Source: Acidobacteriota bacterium (GTDB taxonomy: Bacteria > Acidobacteriota > Terriglobia > Bryobacterales > Bryobacteraceae). Taken from it: DNA of 64,000 nt. Below are positions 17,121 through 26,419 of this stretch, in pieces. The notes under the pieces were generated by a model. That model saw only the letters and a list, made by a program, of their open reading frames with translations, did no database searches and was not told where the DNA came from. Both the position numbers and the translations under genes were made by a program. Every line of letters starts with the position of its first letter. Position 1 is the first letter of the stretch. The stretch spans positions 1-64,000 of the forward strand of contig JANXSF010000103.1 in NCBI GenBank assembly GCA_025352795.1. The letters are read 5' to 3'.

Positions 17121-20100
17121 TTAATCTCCCGTACTCGTCGCCGGAGTCATCGGCTTTCGTCTACCAGTCAACAATCGGTAGATACGTTCTTTCATCGCAT
17201 CCATGTAGGTGTAAACCACTGGCGTCAAATACAGTGTGATCAACTGCGAAAAAACAAGTCCGCCAACCACCGCAAGACCCAGCGGACGTCGCGATTCTCC
17301 ACCCGCACCGAATCCAATTGCCATTGGAATCGATCCCAGCAGCGCAGCCAAGGTCGTCATCATAATGGGGCGGAAGCGAACCATGCAACCTTGAAAAATC
17401 GCCTCTTCAGGACTTAGCCCCAGCTTACGCTCTGCATCCAAAGCAAAGTCGATTTGCATGATCGCGTTCTTCTTCACAATGCCGATCAACATCATCAAAC
17501 CCACAAACGCGTAGATATTCAGTTCGACATTGAAAATCAAGAGCGTCAGCAAGGCACCGAACACTGCCGAAGGTAAGCCCGAAAGAATCGTCAACGGCTG
17601 TACAAAGCTTTCGTACAAGATGCCCAGCACGATGTAGACAATCGCCACTGCGATCAGCAGCAGCAGTCCTAGATTCTTCAATGAACTCTGGAATGCTTTC
17701 GCCGTACCTTGGAAGCTGGTGGTGATTGTTGGAGGCAGTACTTGGTCTGCAACTTCCTGCACCTGCTCAACAGCATCGCCAAGCGCAACGCCCGGCTTCA
17801 GATTGAACGAAATCGTCACCGACGGAACCTGCCCGGAATGATTGATGCTCTGTGGCATCGCATCCTGATTCAAGCTGGTAAACGAATCCATCGGTACTAA
17901 GCCGCCCTTCGACGTTTTGAAATAGAGCAAAGACAAAAGGTCAGCGTGTTCCTGATATTGTGGCTCCAACTCCAGGAGGACGCGATATTGATTGTTGTCC
18001 CCGTAAATAGTGGAAACCCACTTAGGCCCATAAGCACCGTAAATCACCGATTCAATTTCTTCGGCATTCAGACCTAGGGAAGCCGCTCGGTCACGGTCTA
18101 TAGTTACGTTCACCCGTGGATTGCGAACTTGGATATCACTGGTAATCTCAGCCAGCGCGGGCACTTTCGCCAGCTCTTTTTCCAACTTTTGTCCCTGACG
18201 ATAAAGCTCCAGAGTGTCTGGACCCTGCAGAGTAAACTCGTATTGGCTCTTCGAGCTTCGTCCGCCTAATCGAACCATTTGTGGAGCAGACATGAAAGCG
18301 CGAATGCCAGGGAGTTGATTCAATTTGGGACGCAGCTTGCCGATAATTTCTGTAACGCTCAACTCACGTTCCTTACGTGGCTTCAACGATACATACATAC
18401 GCCCCGTATTCGATCCGCCAGCGCCGAACATAGATCCGCCACCAGAACTCGACATGAAATTATCCACGTTTGGATCGTCTGCAACTATTCGTGCGATCCG
18501 CTGCTGCATTTCGTTCATCCTGGGATAGGAGGTGCCCTGAAGCGCTTCCGTGTTCACGGACATCTGATCACTGTCCTGATCAGGAATGAACCCTTTGGGC
18601 ACGCGATCAAATAAGTACACTGTTGACACCAGAATGCCCGCAAACACAACACCCATAATTGGCCGATAGCGAAGTACCCATCGTAAACTTCCACCGTAAA
18701 TCCGAACCATGAATTCCAAAACTCGTTCCATGAAGTTGTACAAAAATCCATGTTTTTCATGCGGTGTGTAGCGCAACAAACGACTGCACAACATCGGCGT
18801 AAGCGTTACGGATACTAAGCCTGAAATCAAAACAGCGACCGTGATGGTGACCGCAAATTCACGAAAGAGTCTGCCTAAAATTCCACCCATGAACAGCACT
18901 GGGATGAATACTGCGGCCAAGGAAAGAGTCATGGAAACAATCGTGAAGCTGATTTCTTTTGATCCCTTCAGCGCAGCCTCCATTGGCGGAACACCCAGTT
19001 CAATATGACGAACAATGTTTTCCAACATTACAATGGCATCGTCAACCACGAACCCAATCGAAAGAATCAACGCCATCATCGAAAGGTTATCCAGGCTATA
19101 CCCCAAAAGATACATCACAGCGAACGTGCCAATAAGCGAAACCGGCAAAGCTAAAGATGGAATCAATGTGGCTGAAAAATTCCGCAAAAACAGGAAAATC
19201 ACCATGATAACCAGCATGGCCGTCACGCCCATGGTGACTTGGATATCGTGGAAAGAGTCCCGAATATTCTTAGACCGATCACCACGAATCCACAGTTCGG
19301 TTGACGGTGGAAGTTGAGCCTTGAAATTCGGCATTAACTCTTTAATCTTGTCGATCACTTCAATTGTGTTGCTGCTCGGTTGACGCATCACCATCAGGTT
19401 GATGCCGCGCATCTCGTAGTTCTTCGCGTAAGCCCAAGAGGATGTCTTATCGTCTTCAACGCCGTCCAGAATCTTGCCTAGATCCTCCAACCTCACGGCC
19501 GCCCCATTCCGATAGGCAACAATCGCTTTCTTGTACCCTTCAGCATTCATCAACTGCCCGTCAGCCTGAATGCTATACGATTTCGTTTGCCCGAACAAAG
19601 CACCAGTGGGCATGTTGACGTTCCAATCCCTAATGGCTTGGTCAACTTCATTGATGCCGATCTTGCGAGCCGCCAATTTATTGGGATCCAGTTGAATGTG
19701 AACCGCATATTTCTGCGAACTCATCACCATCACCTGCGCCACGCCTGGAACCGTCGAAACCTGCTGAGCAATCATCGTCTCGGCATATTCGCTAAGTTTG
19801 TACATCGGCATGGTGGAACTGGTCAGTCCCAGAAACATGATGGGCGATTCTGCAGGATTCACTTTACGGAAGGAGGGAGGACTGGGCATTCCGCCCGGCA
19901 ACAGCGGCATCGCAGCGCTGATGGCGGTTTGCACGTCTACGGAAGCTCCGTCCAATTCACGACTGAGGTCGAACTGAAGGGTAATCTGCGCAGAGCCCAT
20001 CGAACTGACAGAGGTCATCGAATCCAAGCCTGAAATCGTGGTGAACTGCCGTTCCAAAGGAGTTGCCACGGAAGAGGCCATCGTTTCCGGATTCGCTCCA

Positions 20101-20255
20101 GGCAAACTAGCGGACACAACAAGTGTAGGGAAATTGACGTTTGGCAGATCTGCCACGGGCAACGCATTGTAGGCCAACACTCCGAACAAAGTGATGGCGG
20201 CCATAATCAAACTGGTTGCGATTGGCCTGTTAATGAACGTTGCCGAAAAGTTCAT
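17121..20255 (-). CDS. RND efflux pump, inner-membrane transporter (first pump of the operon)
   Basis: 1044 residues, again full length. MNFSATFINRPIATSLIM opens the first helix and GFVVDDAIVMLENIVRHIE carries the proton-relay Asp pair. It is clearly a paralogue of the downstream pump, sharing long near-identical blocks in the membrane helices while the periplasmic loops differ. Its ATG overlaps the stop of the adaptor gene (20252-20255), so adaptor and pump are translationally coupled. Together the three genes have the MdtABC arrangement (adaptor, pump, pump). The exported substrate cannot be inferred. Confidence 0.96.
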   Translation of the reverse strand: MNFSATFINRPIATSLIMAAITLFGVLAYNALPVADLPNVNFPTLVVSASLPGANPETMASSVATPLERQFTTISGLDSMTSVSSMGSAQITLQFDLSRELDGASVDVQTAISAAMPLLPGGMPSPPSFRKVNPAESPIMFLGLTSSTMPMYKLSEYAETMIAQQVSTVPGVAQVMVMSSQKYAVHIQLDPNKLAARKIGINEVDQAIRDWNVNMPTGALFGQTKSYSIQADGQLMNAEGYKKAIVAYRNGAAVRLEDLGKILDGVEDDKTSSWAYAKNYEMRGINLMVMRQPSSNTIEVIDKIKELMPNFKAQLPPSTELWIRGDRSKNIRDSFHDIQVTMGVTAMLVIMVIFLFLRNFSATLIPSLALPVSLIGTFAVMYLLGYSLDNLSMMALILSIGFVVDDAIVMLENIVRHIELGVPPMEAALKGSKEISFTIVSMTLSLAAVFIPVLFMGGILGRLFREFAVTITVAVLISGLVSVTLTPMLCSRLLRYTPHEKHGFLYNFMERVLEFMVRIYGGSLRWVLRYRPIMGVVFAGILVSTVYLFDRVPKGFIPDQDSDQMSVNTEALQGTSYPRMNEMQQRIARIVADDPNVDNFMSSSGGGSMFGAGGSNTGRMYVSLKPRKERELSVTEIIGKLRPKLNQLPGIRAFMSAPQMVRLGGRSSKSQYEFTLQGPDTLELYRQGQKLEKELAKVPALAEITSDIQVRNPRVNVTIDRDRAASLGLNAEEIESVIYGAYGPKWVSTIYGDNNQYRVLLELEPQYQEHADLLSLLYFKTSKGGLVPMDSFTSLNQDAMPQSINHSGQVPSVTISFNLKPGVALGDAVEQVQEVADQVLPPTITTSFQGTAKAFQSSLKNLGLLLLIAVAIVYIVLGILYESFVQPLTILSGLPSAVFGALLTLLIFNVELNIYAFVGLMMLIGIVKKNAIMQIDFALDAERKLGLSPEEAIFQGCMVRFRPIMMTTLAALLGSIPMAIGFGAGGESRRPLGLAVVGGLVFSQLITLYLTPVVYTYMDAMKERIYRLLTGRRKPMTPATSTGD

Positions 20256-21523
20256 GGTGCGCCTTGTTTTCCTTTTTCCTTGCCTTTCTCTTCCCCGCCC
20301 TTCTTCTTGCCACCCTTGGTGCGCTCTTGAACTTTCATACCAGGAGCCACTCGCAAATGGCCGTCTAACACTACCGTTTCGCCTGCTTCCAACCCACTAA
20401 GAATTACCAAACTCTCGCCCACGCGTGCGCCTGTTTTCACAGTACGCATCTCCGCTGTCCGGTCTTCCTTCACTACGTAAACGAAAAGCCCTTCCTGTCC
20501 AGTTTGAACAGCCTGGTTAGGAACAACCAAGGAATCCTTCATAGTCGTCAGCCGCAGAGTGACACGAACAAATTGCCCAGGCCACAACTTGCGATCAGCG
20601 TTGGTGAATGTGCCCTTTAACTTAATGGTTCCAGTGGTGGGATCAACGGAATTGTCGACGAAAGTCAGCACCCCGGTCTGTGGCGTGGCCGTATCGTCCT
20701 GTGGCGCTGCCACCACTTGCAACTTGCCCTGTGCCATGTAACGTTTCACATCGCCCAAGATATCTTCAGGAACGGAAAAAGTTACGTAAATCGGTTGTAC
20801 TTGGTTGATGGTCACTAACTCTGGAGTGGTCGCGGAAATCACGTTGCCTTGTTTGACAGTGACATTGCCGGTACGACCGTCAATTGGTGAATAAATTTCC
20901 GTGTAGTTCAACTGCGTCTTCGCATTTTGGACCGTTGCCTTGCCCGCTTCCACCGAAGCCTGGGCGCTGGCGATGGCCGCACGGTCAGCACTGATGGACG
21001 AACCAATCACATCGGCATTTGTCCGAAACAGTTCCGCCTGATCCTTAGATGCCAATCCTTCCTTGAAAAGATTCGCGTAGCGGTCTGCCTGGCTGCGCAC
21101 ATACTTTTCCTGCGCCAACTCCCGAGCCAGATTGGCTTCTGCCTGCCCTTGCATGGCCACATCTTTCAGTAAATTGGCTTCCGCTTGTTTCAGCATTCCT
21201 TCGGTAGGGCGGCGATCAATGGAAAACAATTTGTCTCCCCTTTTCACGTAATCGCCTTCGTTGAAACTAACCTTGGTTAGTTCCCCGCCAACTTGAGCCT
21301 TCACCGTAATAGTTGAAAGCGCTTCCACGTTTCCAATCACCTGGACTTCTAACGGGACGTCCTTCAGCGACACTTTGGTCAAGGTGACGGGTGCGTCGCC
21401 GCCGCCCTTCTTTCCTGAACCAGGTCCAGTAGCCGATCCCGCAGGTTTCGCACAGCCCCAATAGCTGGCCGAAGCCCCGATTAAAAAGAGAAGGAAATAC
21501 TTCTCTCGAAACTGCAAGCTCAT
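20252..21523 (-). CDS. RND periplasmic adaptor (membrane fusion protein), lipoprotein
   Basis: 423 residues. A signal peptide ends in a lipobox-like segment with Cys in SYWGCAKP, so it is probably lipid-anchored. Then come the biotinyl-lipoyl-like motif (VKAQVGGELTKVSFNEGDYVKRGD), a long alpha-hairpin rich in Ala/Glu/Gln, the beta-barrel and a C-terminal Lys/Gly-rich tail (KKGGEEKGKEKGKQ). GGAGG stands 4 bases before the ATG at 21523, which decides the start over an in-frame start at 21541. It links the RND pumps to an outer-membrane channel. First gene of the operon. Confidence 0.95.
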   Translation of the reverse strand: MSLQFREKYFLLFLIGASASYWGCAKPAGSATGPGSGKKGGGDAPVTLTKVSLKDVPLEVQVIGNVEALSTITVKAQVGGELTKVSFNEGDYVKRGDKLFSIDRRPTEGMLKQAEANLLKDVAMQGQAEANLARELAQEKYVRSQADRYANLFKEGLASKDQAELFRTNADVIGSSISADRAAIASAQASVEAGKATVQNAKTQLNYTEIYSPIDGRTGNVTVKQGNVISATTPELVTINQVQPIYVTFSVPEDILGDVKRYMAQGKLQVVAAPQDDTATPQTGVLTFVDNSVDPTTGTIKLKGTFTNADRKLWPGQFVRVTLRLTTMKDSLVVPNQAVQTGQEGLFVYVVKEDRTAEMRTVKTGARVGESLVILSGLEAGETVVLDGHLRVAPGMKVQERTKGGKKKGGEEKGKEKGKQGAP

Positions 21524-21681
21524 CAAGCCTCCACACACCACTTTCGCCCACGGAAAGACGCTGTAAGCTCCGTGAAATTAAACATCTTAGGGGGGACAAA
21601 GCGCAACTTAGGCGCTGTGCGTACAATGCACCTGCTTGTATCGGCGTCCTCAACCAGGAAAACGTTACCGTTCTAGGAGGA

Positions 21682-22011
21682 CTACTCCTTTAGCGCTAAA
21701 TAAATCATTATTTTGGCGCTGGAGCTGGCTCGCGCAAACTCGCCCCTCAGTCTTAACCAGTTCCCAAAGTCCCGTAAGGAAAGAGTATACAATCCCTTGT
21801 CGCGAACCACCATGGGTACCTTCTCATCATCGCACCAGAAAAGTCCGTCCGGGGAGAGTTGCGGCGTCAAAGTCAGTTGCCCGTCCAGTTCCAAAACCCT
21901 GACAAACCAACGAGCTTCCTCAGCCCACCCCGTTTCGTAGGGCTCCGTCTCAAAAGGTGCCGAGAAAGTCGCGTTTTTTTCGATTACAGCGGTGAACGAT
22001 CTTCTAACCAT
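21682..22011 (-). CDS. Small protein of unknown function, last gene of the GMC operon
   Basis: 109 residues without signal peptide or membrane helix. The sequence alternates short beta-type stretches (WFVRVLELDGQLTLTPQL, KVPMVVRDKGLYTLSLRD) and ends LALKE. The ATG at 22011 lies two bases after the stop of the preceding gene, so it is co-translated with it. I do not recognise a family. The coupling to a predicted secreted protein and an esterase suggests a shared metabolic role; that is inference. Confidence 0.6.
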   Translation of the reverse strand: MVRRSFTAVIEKNATFSAPFETEPYETGWAEEARWFVRVLELDGQLTLTPQLSPDGLFWCDDEKVPMVVRDKGLYTLSLRDFGNWLRLRGEFARASSSAKIMIYLALKE

Positions 22012-22013
22012 CG

Positions 22014-23024
22014 TCAGGCATCCACAGACACCAACACCGAATCGATGAACAAAAAATTGCGCACGCTTTTATGAGTCCGCACATCCACCAACAGATTTAA
22101 CAAATGGTTCAAGGAACGGTAGCCCTGATCATAAACTGGAACAGGAATGTTACGCAGATCCATGGTCAGTTCATTCACCTGCAATTCCACATTGCGACGG
22201 GTCTGAATATCAAACACCCAACGCAAATAGTGCCAGTTCACTTTGGTCGCGATTTCGTTGAAACAAAGGGGCTGATACCCGCCCGGAACGTCGGCCCAAT
22301 CGGTGGTTTTTAGCACGTGATAGTCATCCGTTTGCGCGGTGATTCCTTGCCGTTCCATTTTCGTTGTGGCATGCAACGAAGTTTTATACATCCACTTTTG
22401 CAACGACTTCCCTTCCAAATCAGTATTCATGTAACGCAGCGCGCACTGATAGCGCGGACCAGCCTCACCTTCGCTGACGTCGTTGCTGATGGTGAAATCG
22501 CCGAAATTCAGTTCCGATGGGGAAACGTTCCCATCCCAGTTGCCATCGCCATCAAAGGTCTGTTCCGCCTTGTAGGTGAACCACATTTCCATTTGCACTT
22601 TGCAAGGTTTTGCATACGTGAAGCGCTTCACTCCGACGGCTGTGTGAAATGGCTTGGGCCGAGTGGCCAGCTTCAGCGAATAGGTCCCGCTCAGCGACCC
22701 ATGCGTTCCCAAATCGAAGAAAGTGCAACTGCTCAGTTGCGGGGGCCGCATGTCTTTCAACAAAGGACGCAAATCATCCAGGTTGCCGTTATGATTCGCC
22801 TGCAATTCTGCCCAACCGTTGATGCCGTTATCGAAATCGTCATGAAACAAAATCCGTTTCAGGGGATTGAAGCGGGCCAGCTCCGGGTTCCCTGCCAAGT
22901 AGGGAAGCGGTCCAGTTGGAACGGATGTTGGCGTTGGTGCGTTCGTGCGTCGAGGGGCTTGTCCGCCACTCGCGGAAGCAGCAGCCACCATGCCCGCGCT
23001 GAACAGCCTGCGATCCATGCTCAT
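22014..23024 (-). CDS. Secreted protein of unknown function (possible DUF6772-like beta-sandwich)
   Basis: 336 residues. The start ATG at 23024 overlaps the stop of the esterase gene (ATGA). A leader RRLFSAGMVAAASASG resembles a weak Tat/Sec signal and is followed by a Pro/Thr linker. The rest is rich in aromatic residues and Asn/Asp in a pattern seen in carbohydrate-binding or lyase-like beta-sandwiches: HDDFDNGINGWAEL near the start and DFDGDGNWDGN-like turns in the middle. The resemblance to DUF6772 proteins is from memory and unverified. It is coupled to an esterase and a GMC oxidoreductase, so a role in extracellular plant-matter breakdown is plausible. Confidence 0.7.
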   Translation of the reverse strand: MSMDRRLFSAGMVAAASASGGQAPRRTNAPTPTSVPTGPLPYLAGNPELARFNPLKRILFHDDFDNGINGWAELQANHNGNLDDLRPLLKDMRPPQLSSCTFFDLGTHGSLSGTYSLKLATRPKPFHTAVGVKRFTYAKPCKVQMEMWFTYKAEQTFDGDGNWDGNVSPSELNFGDFTISNDVSEGEAGPRYQCALRYMNTDLEGKSLQKWMYKTSLHATTKMERQGITAQTDDYHVLKTTDWADVPGGYQPLCFNEIATKVNWHYLRWVFDIQTRRNVELQVNELTMDLRNIPVPVYDQGYRSLNHLLNLLVDVRTHKSVRNFLFIDSVLVSVDA

Positions 23025-23878
23025 CGGTTGCGAAGCCAATCGGCCAGGCGTGGTCCCCAACTGGAAAGCACCAAATCGGTGGGCGCCAATCCTACGCCGT
23101 GTGGGCCTTTTTCGTAAATGTGAAGTTCCGCTGGAACTCCGGCTTTGCGCAGCGCCAAATAGTAATAAATACTATTCTCCGGAGGAACGCCGGTATCGGC
23201 ATTGGTATGAAACAAAAACGTTGGAGGGGTGGTTGCGGTGACCTGATTTTCACTGGACAAATACTCCATCAACTTCGGATCGGCATTGTCACCTAATAAG
23301 TTTTTGCGTGACCCTTTATGAACGAACTCCTCTTTGGTGAACGTGATCACAGGGTAGGAAAGCACAGCAAAGTCGGGTCGCGAACTCATTCGATCCACTG
23401 CGTCTTTGGCATTGGAATCGCCGCTATCGAAATGGGTGGAAATGGACGATGCCAAATGCCCGCCTGCAGAGAATCCCCAGACTCCAATTTTATCTGGCTG
23501 CACTTTCCACTTCACCGCATTGGCCCGAACCATGCGCACTGCCCGTTGTGCATCGTTCAATTCCATTGGATGATGGTATTTCGGTCCCAGCCTGTACTTC
23601 AGCACAAATGCCGAAATCCCTTGCGAATTCAGCCACTGGGCAATCTGTTTGCCTTCATGATCTATGGCCAATGCACCGTATCCGCCACCCGGAAACACGA
23701 CGATGCATTTCCCATTGGGCTGCCCCGCCAAATACGGAGTTATGGAAGGCTTGTCGACCTCTCCCTGCCCCATCGCACCAGGAGCGCCATCGGCCCACAA
23801 CAGTTCGGGTGTGGGCTCTTTGCGCTGCTGTGCTACAGCCGTCAAGGCTATCAAACCTACTAACAGAATTTGCTTCAT
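23021..23878 (-). CDS. Secreted alpha/beta hydrolase, acetyl esterase/BD-FAE-like
   Basis: 285 residues. A signal peptide (MKQILLVGLIALTAVAQ) is followed by an esterase/lipase fold: the oxyanion-hole motif is VVFPGGGYGALA, the nucleophile elbow GFSAGGHLAS, and D in HTNADTGVPPENS with H in KGPHGVG complete a triad. This pattern is common in acetyl xylan or feruloyl esterases that remove acyl groups from polysaccharide. AAGGA lies 8 bases before the ATG at 23878, which decides the start over an in-frame start at 23896. The gene follows the subunit-3 gene by 10 bases and overlaps the next gene by 4. Confidence 0.88.
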   Translation of the reverse strand: MKQILLVGLIALTAVAQQRKEPTPELLWADGAPGAMGQGEVDKPSITPYLAGQPNGKCIVVFPGGGYGALAIDHEGKQIAQWLNSQGISAFVLKYRLGPKYHHPMELNDAQRAVRMVRANAVKWKVQPDKIGVWGFSAGGHLASSISTHFDSGDSNAKDAVDRMSSRPDFAVLSYPVITFTKEEFVHKGSRKNLLGDNADPKLMEYLSSENQVTATTPPTFLFHTNADTGVPPENSIYYYLALRKAGVPAELHIYEKGPHGVGLAPTDLVLSSWGPRLADWLRNR

Positions 23879-23888
23879 CGTCGTTCCT

Positions 23889-24605
23889 TTAAGCAAATGG
23901 CGAACGCTTCATGGCGTAGTCCAGACTTTGCTTGGGCACTTCGTATTTTGAATACGCCCCGTTGCCCATAAAACCCAAGTCCTTAATTCCAATTGGACTC
24001 GTATAGAAAGCGTCAACCGTCATTTTGCGAACCCAATCGAAAAACTTGGCCCCTGCCGCTTGCGGATGTGGTTGCTTGAATGTGTAGTCGCTAAAATCGC
24101 GAAAATCGGACTTCTTCACCACTGCCGATTCGTCCATCCTAGCCCGTTCCGATTTGTCCGCTTCCACCAATAAATCCAACATTGCGGTTTGCTGCTCAAC
24201 CGTGGCGTTGACGAAACTCTTGCTGAACTTGCGATTCATCTCCGCATCCAGCCAAGCCAACCCGCCATGATAGGTGGTCGCCAGTTGTTTGTTCTGGCTG
24301 CAGAGCAGGTCGATGAAAGCTGGGGCGCCGGCATCCAGCGCGCTACCGGAAACATCATCGGCGGGAACAATCAATTCCGCCAGCTTTCCTAGAGTCTTAA
24401 ACTCTGCTGCCGACATCTCTTTCGCCGTATAAATACCAGTAGCTTTCTGCGCGCTCACCGCTTCGGCGTGGACGTGCTGCGCCGCTTCAACATCTTCCAC
24501 TAAGCCGCCAGTAGCCACAACAGCAAAGGCAACTGCTTTGATCAATTCCCGACGTCCGGGTCTGCCATCAGGCGATGCTGGCGCGATATTTAGTAAGTTA
24601 GACAT
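23889..24605 (-). CDS. Gluconate 2-dehydrogenase subunit 3-like protein
   Basis: 238 residues with a Tat-like leader (GRRELIKAVAFAVVATGG). The body matches the subunit 3 family of membrane-bound flavin dehydrogenases: LGKLAELIVPADDVSGSALDAG is the hallmark region, with a C-terminal GYT-like DLGFMGNGAYSKYEVPKQS. In the known systems the small subunit is exported with its flavoprotein partner as a folded complex. It overlaps the GMC gene by 8 bases, the usual pairing, so both probably form one periplasmic dehydrogenase. No cytochrome subunit is adjacent. Confidence 0.88.
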   Translation of the reverse strand: MSNLLNIAPASPDGRPGRRELIKAVAFAVVATGGLVEDVEAAQHVHAEAVSAQKATGIYTAKEMSAAEFKTLGKLAELIVPADDVSGSALDAGAPAFIDLLCSQNKQLATTYHGGLAWLDAEMNRKFSKSFVNATVEQQTAMLDLLVEADKSERARMDESAVVKKSDFRDFSDYTFKQPHPQAAGAKFFDWVRKMTVDAFYTSPIGIKDLGFMGNGAYSKYEVPKQSLDYAMKRSPFA

Positions 24606-26313
24606 TGCCCTTCCTCATCTCTTCTGAAAGATAATCGCAAGCGCGCCACGAAAGCGCATTGATGGTCAGGGTGGGGTTCTTATCAGGATTGCTCACAAAC
24701 GAACCGCCATCCACCACAAACAAATTCTTCACTTCATGGGCCTGCGTGAAGCCATTCAGTACTGAATTTTTGGCGTTCAAACCCATCTTCACCGTACCTA
24801 CTTCGTGAATGATTGTCCCTGGAACAGAAATGCCACCGCTTTCCCGTTGCGCATTATTCAAGCCCAACACTTTGCCGCCCATACCTTCAATAATCTGGGT
24901 AAAAGTGCGCTCCATATGACGTGCCTGCCGCCATTCATGATCGCTCCACTTGAAGTGGAATTTCAGCACTGGTATGCCCCATTGATCCACCACTGTCGGG
25001 TCAATTTCGGTATAGCTGAGGGCATTGGGAATCATTTCCCCACGCCCAGAAAATCCGACAGCCGCCCCATAGCGCTGGCGGATATTCTGCTTCATGTCCT
25101 TTCCGTAACCGTAGGTCCGCGCAGCCCCATGGTAACTTCCCACACCTGGCATGCCGTACCCGCCGCCAATTTCAATGTGATAACCACGCGGGAAATCCAG
25201 TTTGTTGTGCTTTTCCCAATCCCACCATGGCATGTAAAGATGAGCACCGCCGTAGCCTTCCGTATCGTAATGCGGCATGCCTTCCAGTGCCGGAACGTAA
25301 CCGCTCAACCCGAAGCCCACCGTATCCATCAAGTAGCGTCCCACCAAACCAGAGCCATTGGCCAGGCCGTTGGGAAATTCCTTCGATTTGGAGTTCAACA
25401 AAATTCTTGCCGATTCACAAGCGCTGGCCGCCAGAATGACCGCCTTGCCCCGAATCACACGGTGTTCCCGCGTTCGCTTATCGACATACAACACACCGTT
25501 CACTTTGCCATTGCCATTGGACAAGACTTCGCGCACCATGGCGTTATCAAACACTTTCACCAGGCCAGTTTTCATGGCCGGGAAGATTTCCACTTGGCTG
25601 GAACTATACGCTGAAGCCGTCTGACAGCCACGCCCACACTGTCCACAGTAGTGACAAGGAGCGCGACCATTGATTGACTTAGTGATCACGGCACGACGAT
25701 TGGGAATGCACGGGATGCCCAGTTTATCGCACGATTTCTTGATGAGTGTCTCATGGACTTTAGGTGGTGGGGGTGTATGAAACTTGCCGTCTGGTGCAGA
25801 ACGAATGCCTTCAATACTGCCGCAGACGCCGATGAATTCTTCAGCCTTATCGTAATAGGGGGAAATGTCTTCGTAGCTGATCGGCCAATCGAAACCCAGA
25901 CCATCGCGAGTATAAGGTTTGAAATCGAAATCGGAAAACCGGAAAGACATGCGCCCGTAATGATTGGTTCTGCCGCCCACAATCCGCGACCGGAACCACT
26001 CAAACTTGCTGCCTTCGCCTACGGTATAAGGCTCGCCTTCCAGTTGCCAACCGCCGCTAGTGGTGGAAAAGAATCCGAACGGCTTACCTTTACCGAAGTA
26101 AGAAGCTCCACCTTCTTCGGCGCCGCGATGATCATAATCAGCGGGCATCTTATGTTCTAGAAATTCTTTAAAAGGGTCCAACATGGGTCCGGCTTCCAGC
26201 AAGGCAACTTTCATGCCTTTGCTGGTAAGGACACGAGTCGCCGTGCCACCACCTGCGCCGGAACCAACCACGATCACGTCGTAGACTTCTTGACTATTGG
26301 GAATCTGCGCCAT
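24598..26313 (-). CDS. GMC-family flavoprotein oxidoreductase (large dehydrogenase subunit)
   Basis: 571 residues. The FAD-binding motif VVGSGAGGGTATRVL is at residues 15-29, and the C-terminal FAD/active-site block is HEVGTVKMG followed by NPTLTINALSWR. A Cys-rich stretch near the middle (CHYCGQCGRGCQT) is typical for the acidobacterial/gluconate-dehydrogenase type and may hold a disulfide or metal. It should oxidise a sugar, sugar acid or alcohol and hand electrons to a quinone or cytochrome. No signal peptide of its own; export would rely on the Tat leader of the partner subunit. First gene of a five-gene coupled operon. Confidence 0.93.
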   Translation of the reverse strand: MAQIPNSQEVYDVIVVGSGAGGGTATRVLTSKGMKVALLEAGPMLDPFKEFLEHKMPADYDHRGAEEGGASYFGKGKPFGFFSTTSGGWQLEGEPYTVGEGSKFEWFRSRIVGGRTNHYGRMSFRFSDFDFKPYTRDGLGFDWPISYEDISPYYDKAEEFIGVCGSIEGIRSAPDGKFHTPPPPKVHETLIKKSCDKLGIPCIPNRRAVITKSINGRAPCHYCGQCGRGCQTASAYSSSQVEIFPAMKTGLVKVFDNAMVREVLSNGNGKVNGVLYVDKRTREHRVIRGKAVILAASACESARILLNSKSKEFPNGLANGSGLVGRYLMDTVGFGLSGYVPALEGMPHYDTEGYGGAHLYMPWWDWEKHNKLDFPRGYHIEIGGGYGMPGVGSYHGAARTYGYGKDMKQNIRQRYGAAVGFSGRGEMIPNALSYTEIDPTVVDQWGIPVLKFHFKWSDHEWRQARHMERTFTQIIEGMGGKVLGLNNAQRESGGISVPGTIIHEVGTVKMGLNAKNSVLNGFTQAHEVKNLFVVDGGSFVSNPDKNPTLTINALSWRACDYLSEEMRKGNV

Positions 26314-26360
26314 GTGATTATTGCATCACAAATGGTAGGGGCTTGCAGCAAAACTTTAAC

Positions 26361-26404
26361 GCCGCAGATGGATTCAGATGCGCATCTCTGCGTCCATCTG
26401 CGGC
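26361..26404. repeat. Nested inverted repeat (12-bp arms around a 12-bp palindrome)
   Basis: GCCGCAGATGGA at 26361-26372 is the exact reverse complement of TCCATCTGCGGC at 26393-26404, and the loop contains the perfect palindrome AGATGCGCATCT. It lies between the 3' end of the TonB receptor gene and the start of the GMC gene (both minus strand). It could stop receptor transcription, but no T-run follows; similar palindromes are scattered between genes in acidobacteria and may be mobile repeats. Confidence 0.75.
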
Positions 26405-26419
26405 TATTAAACGACGTGC

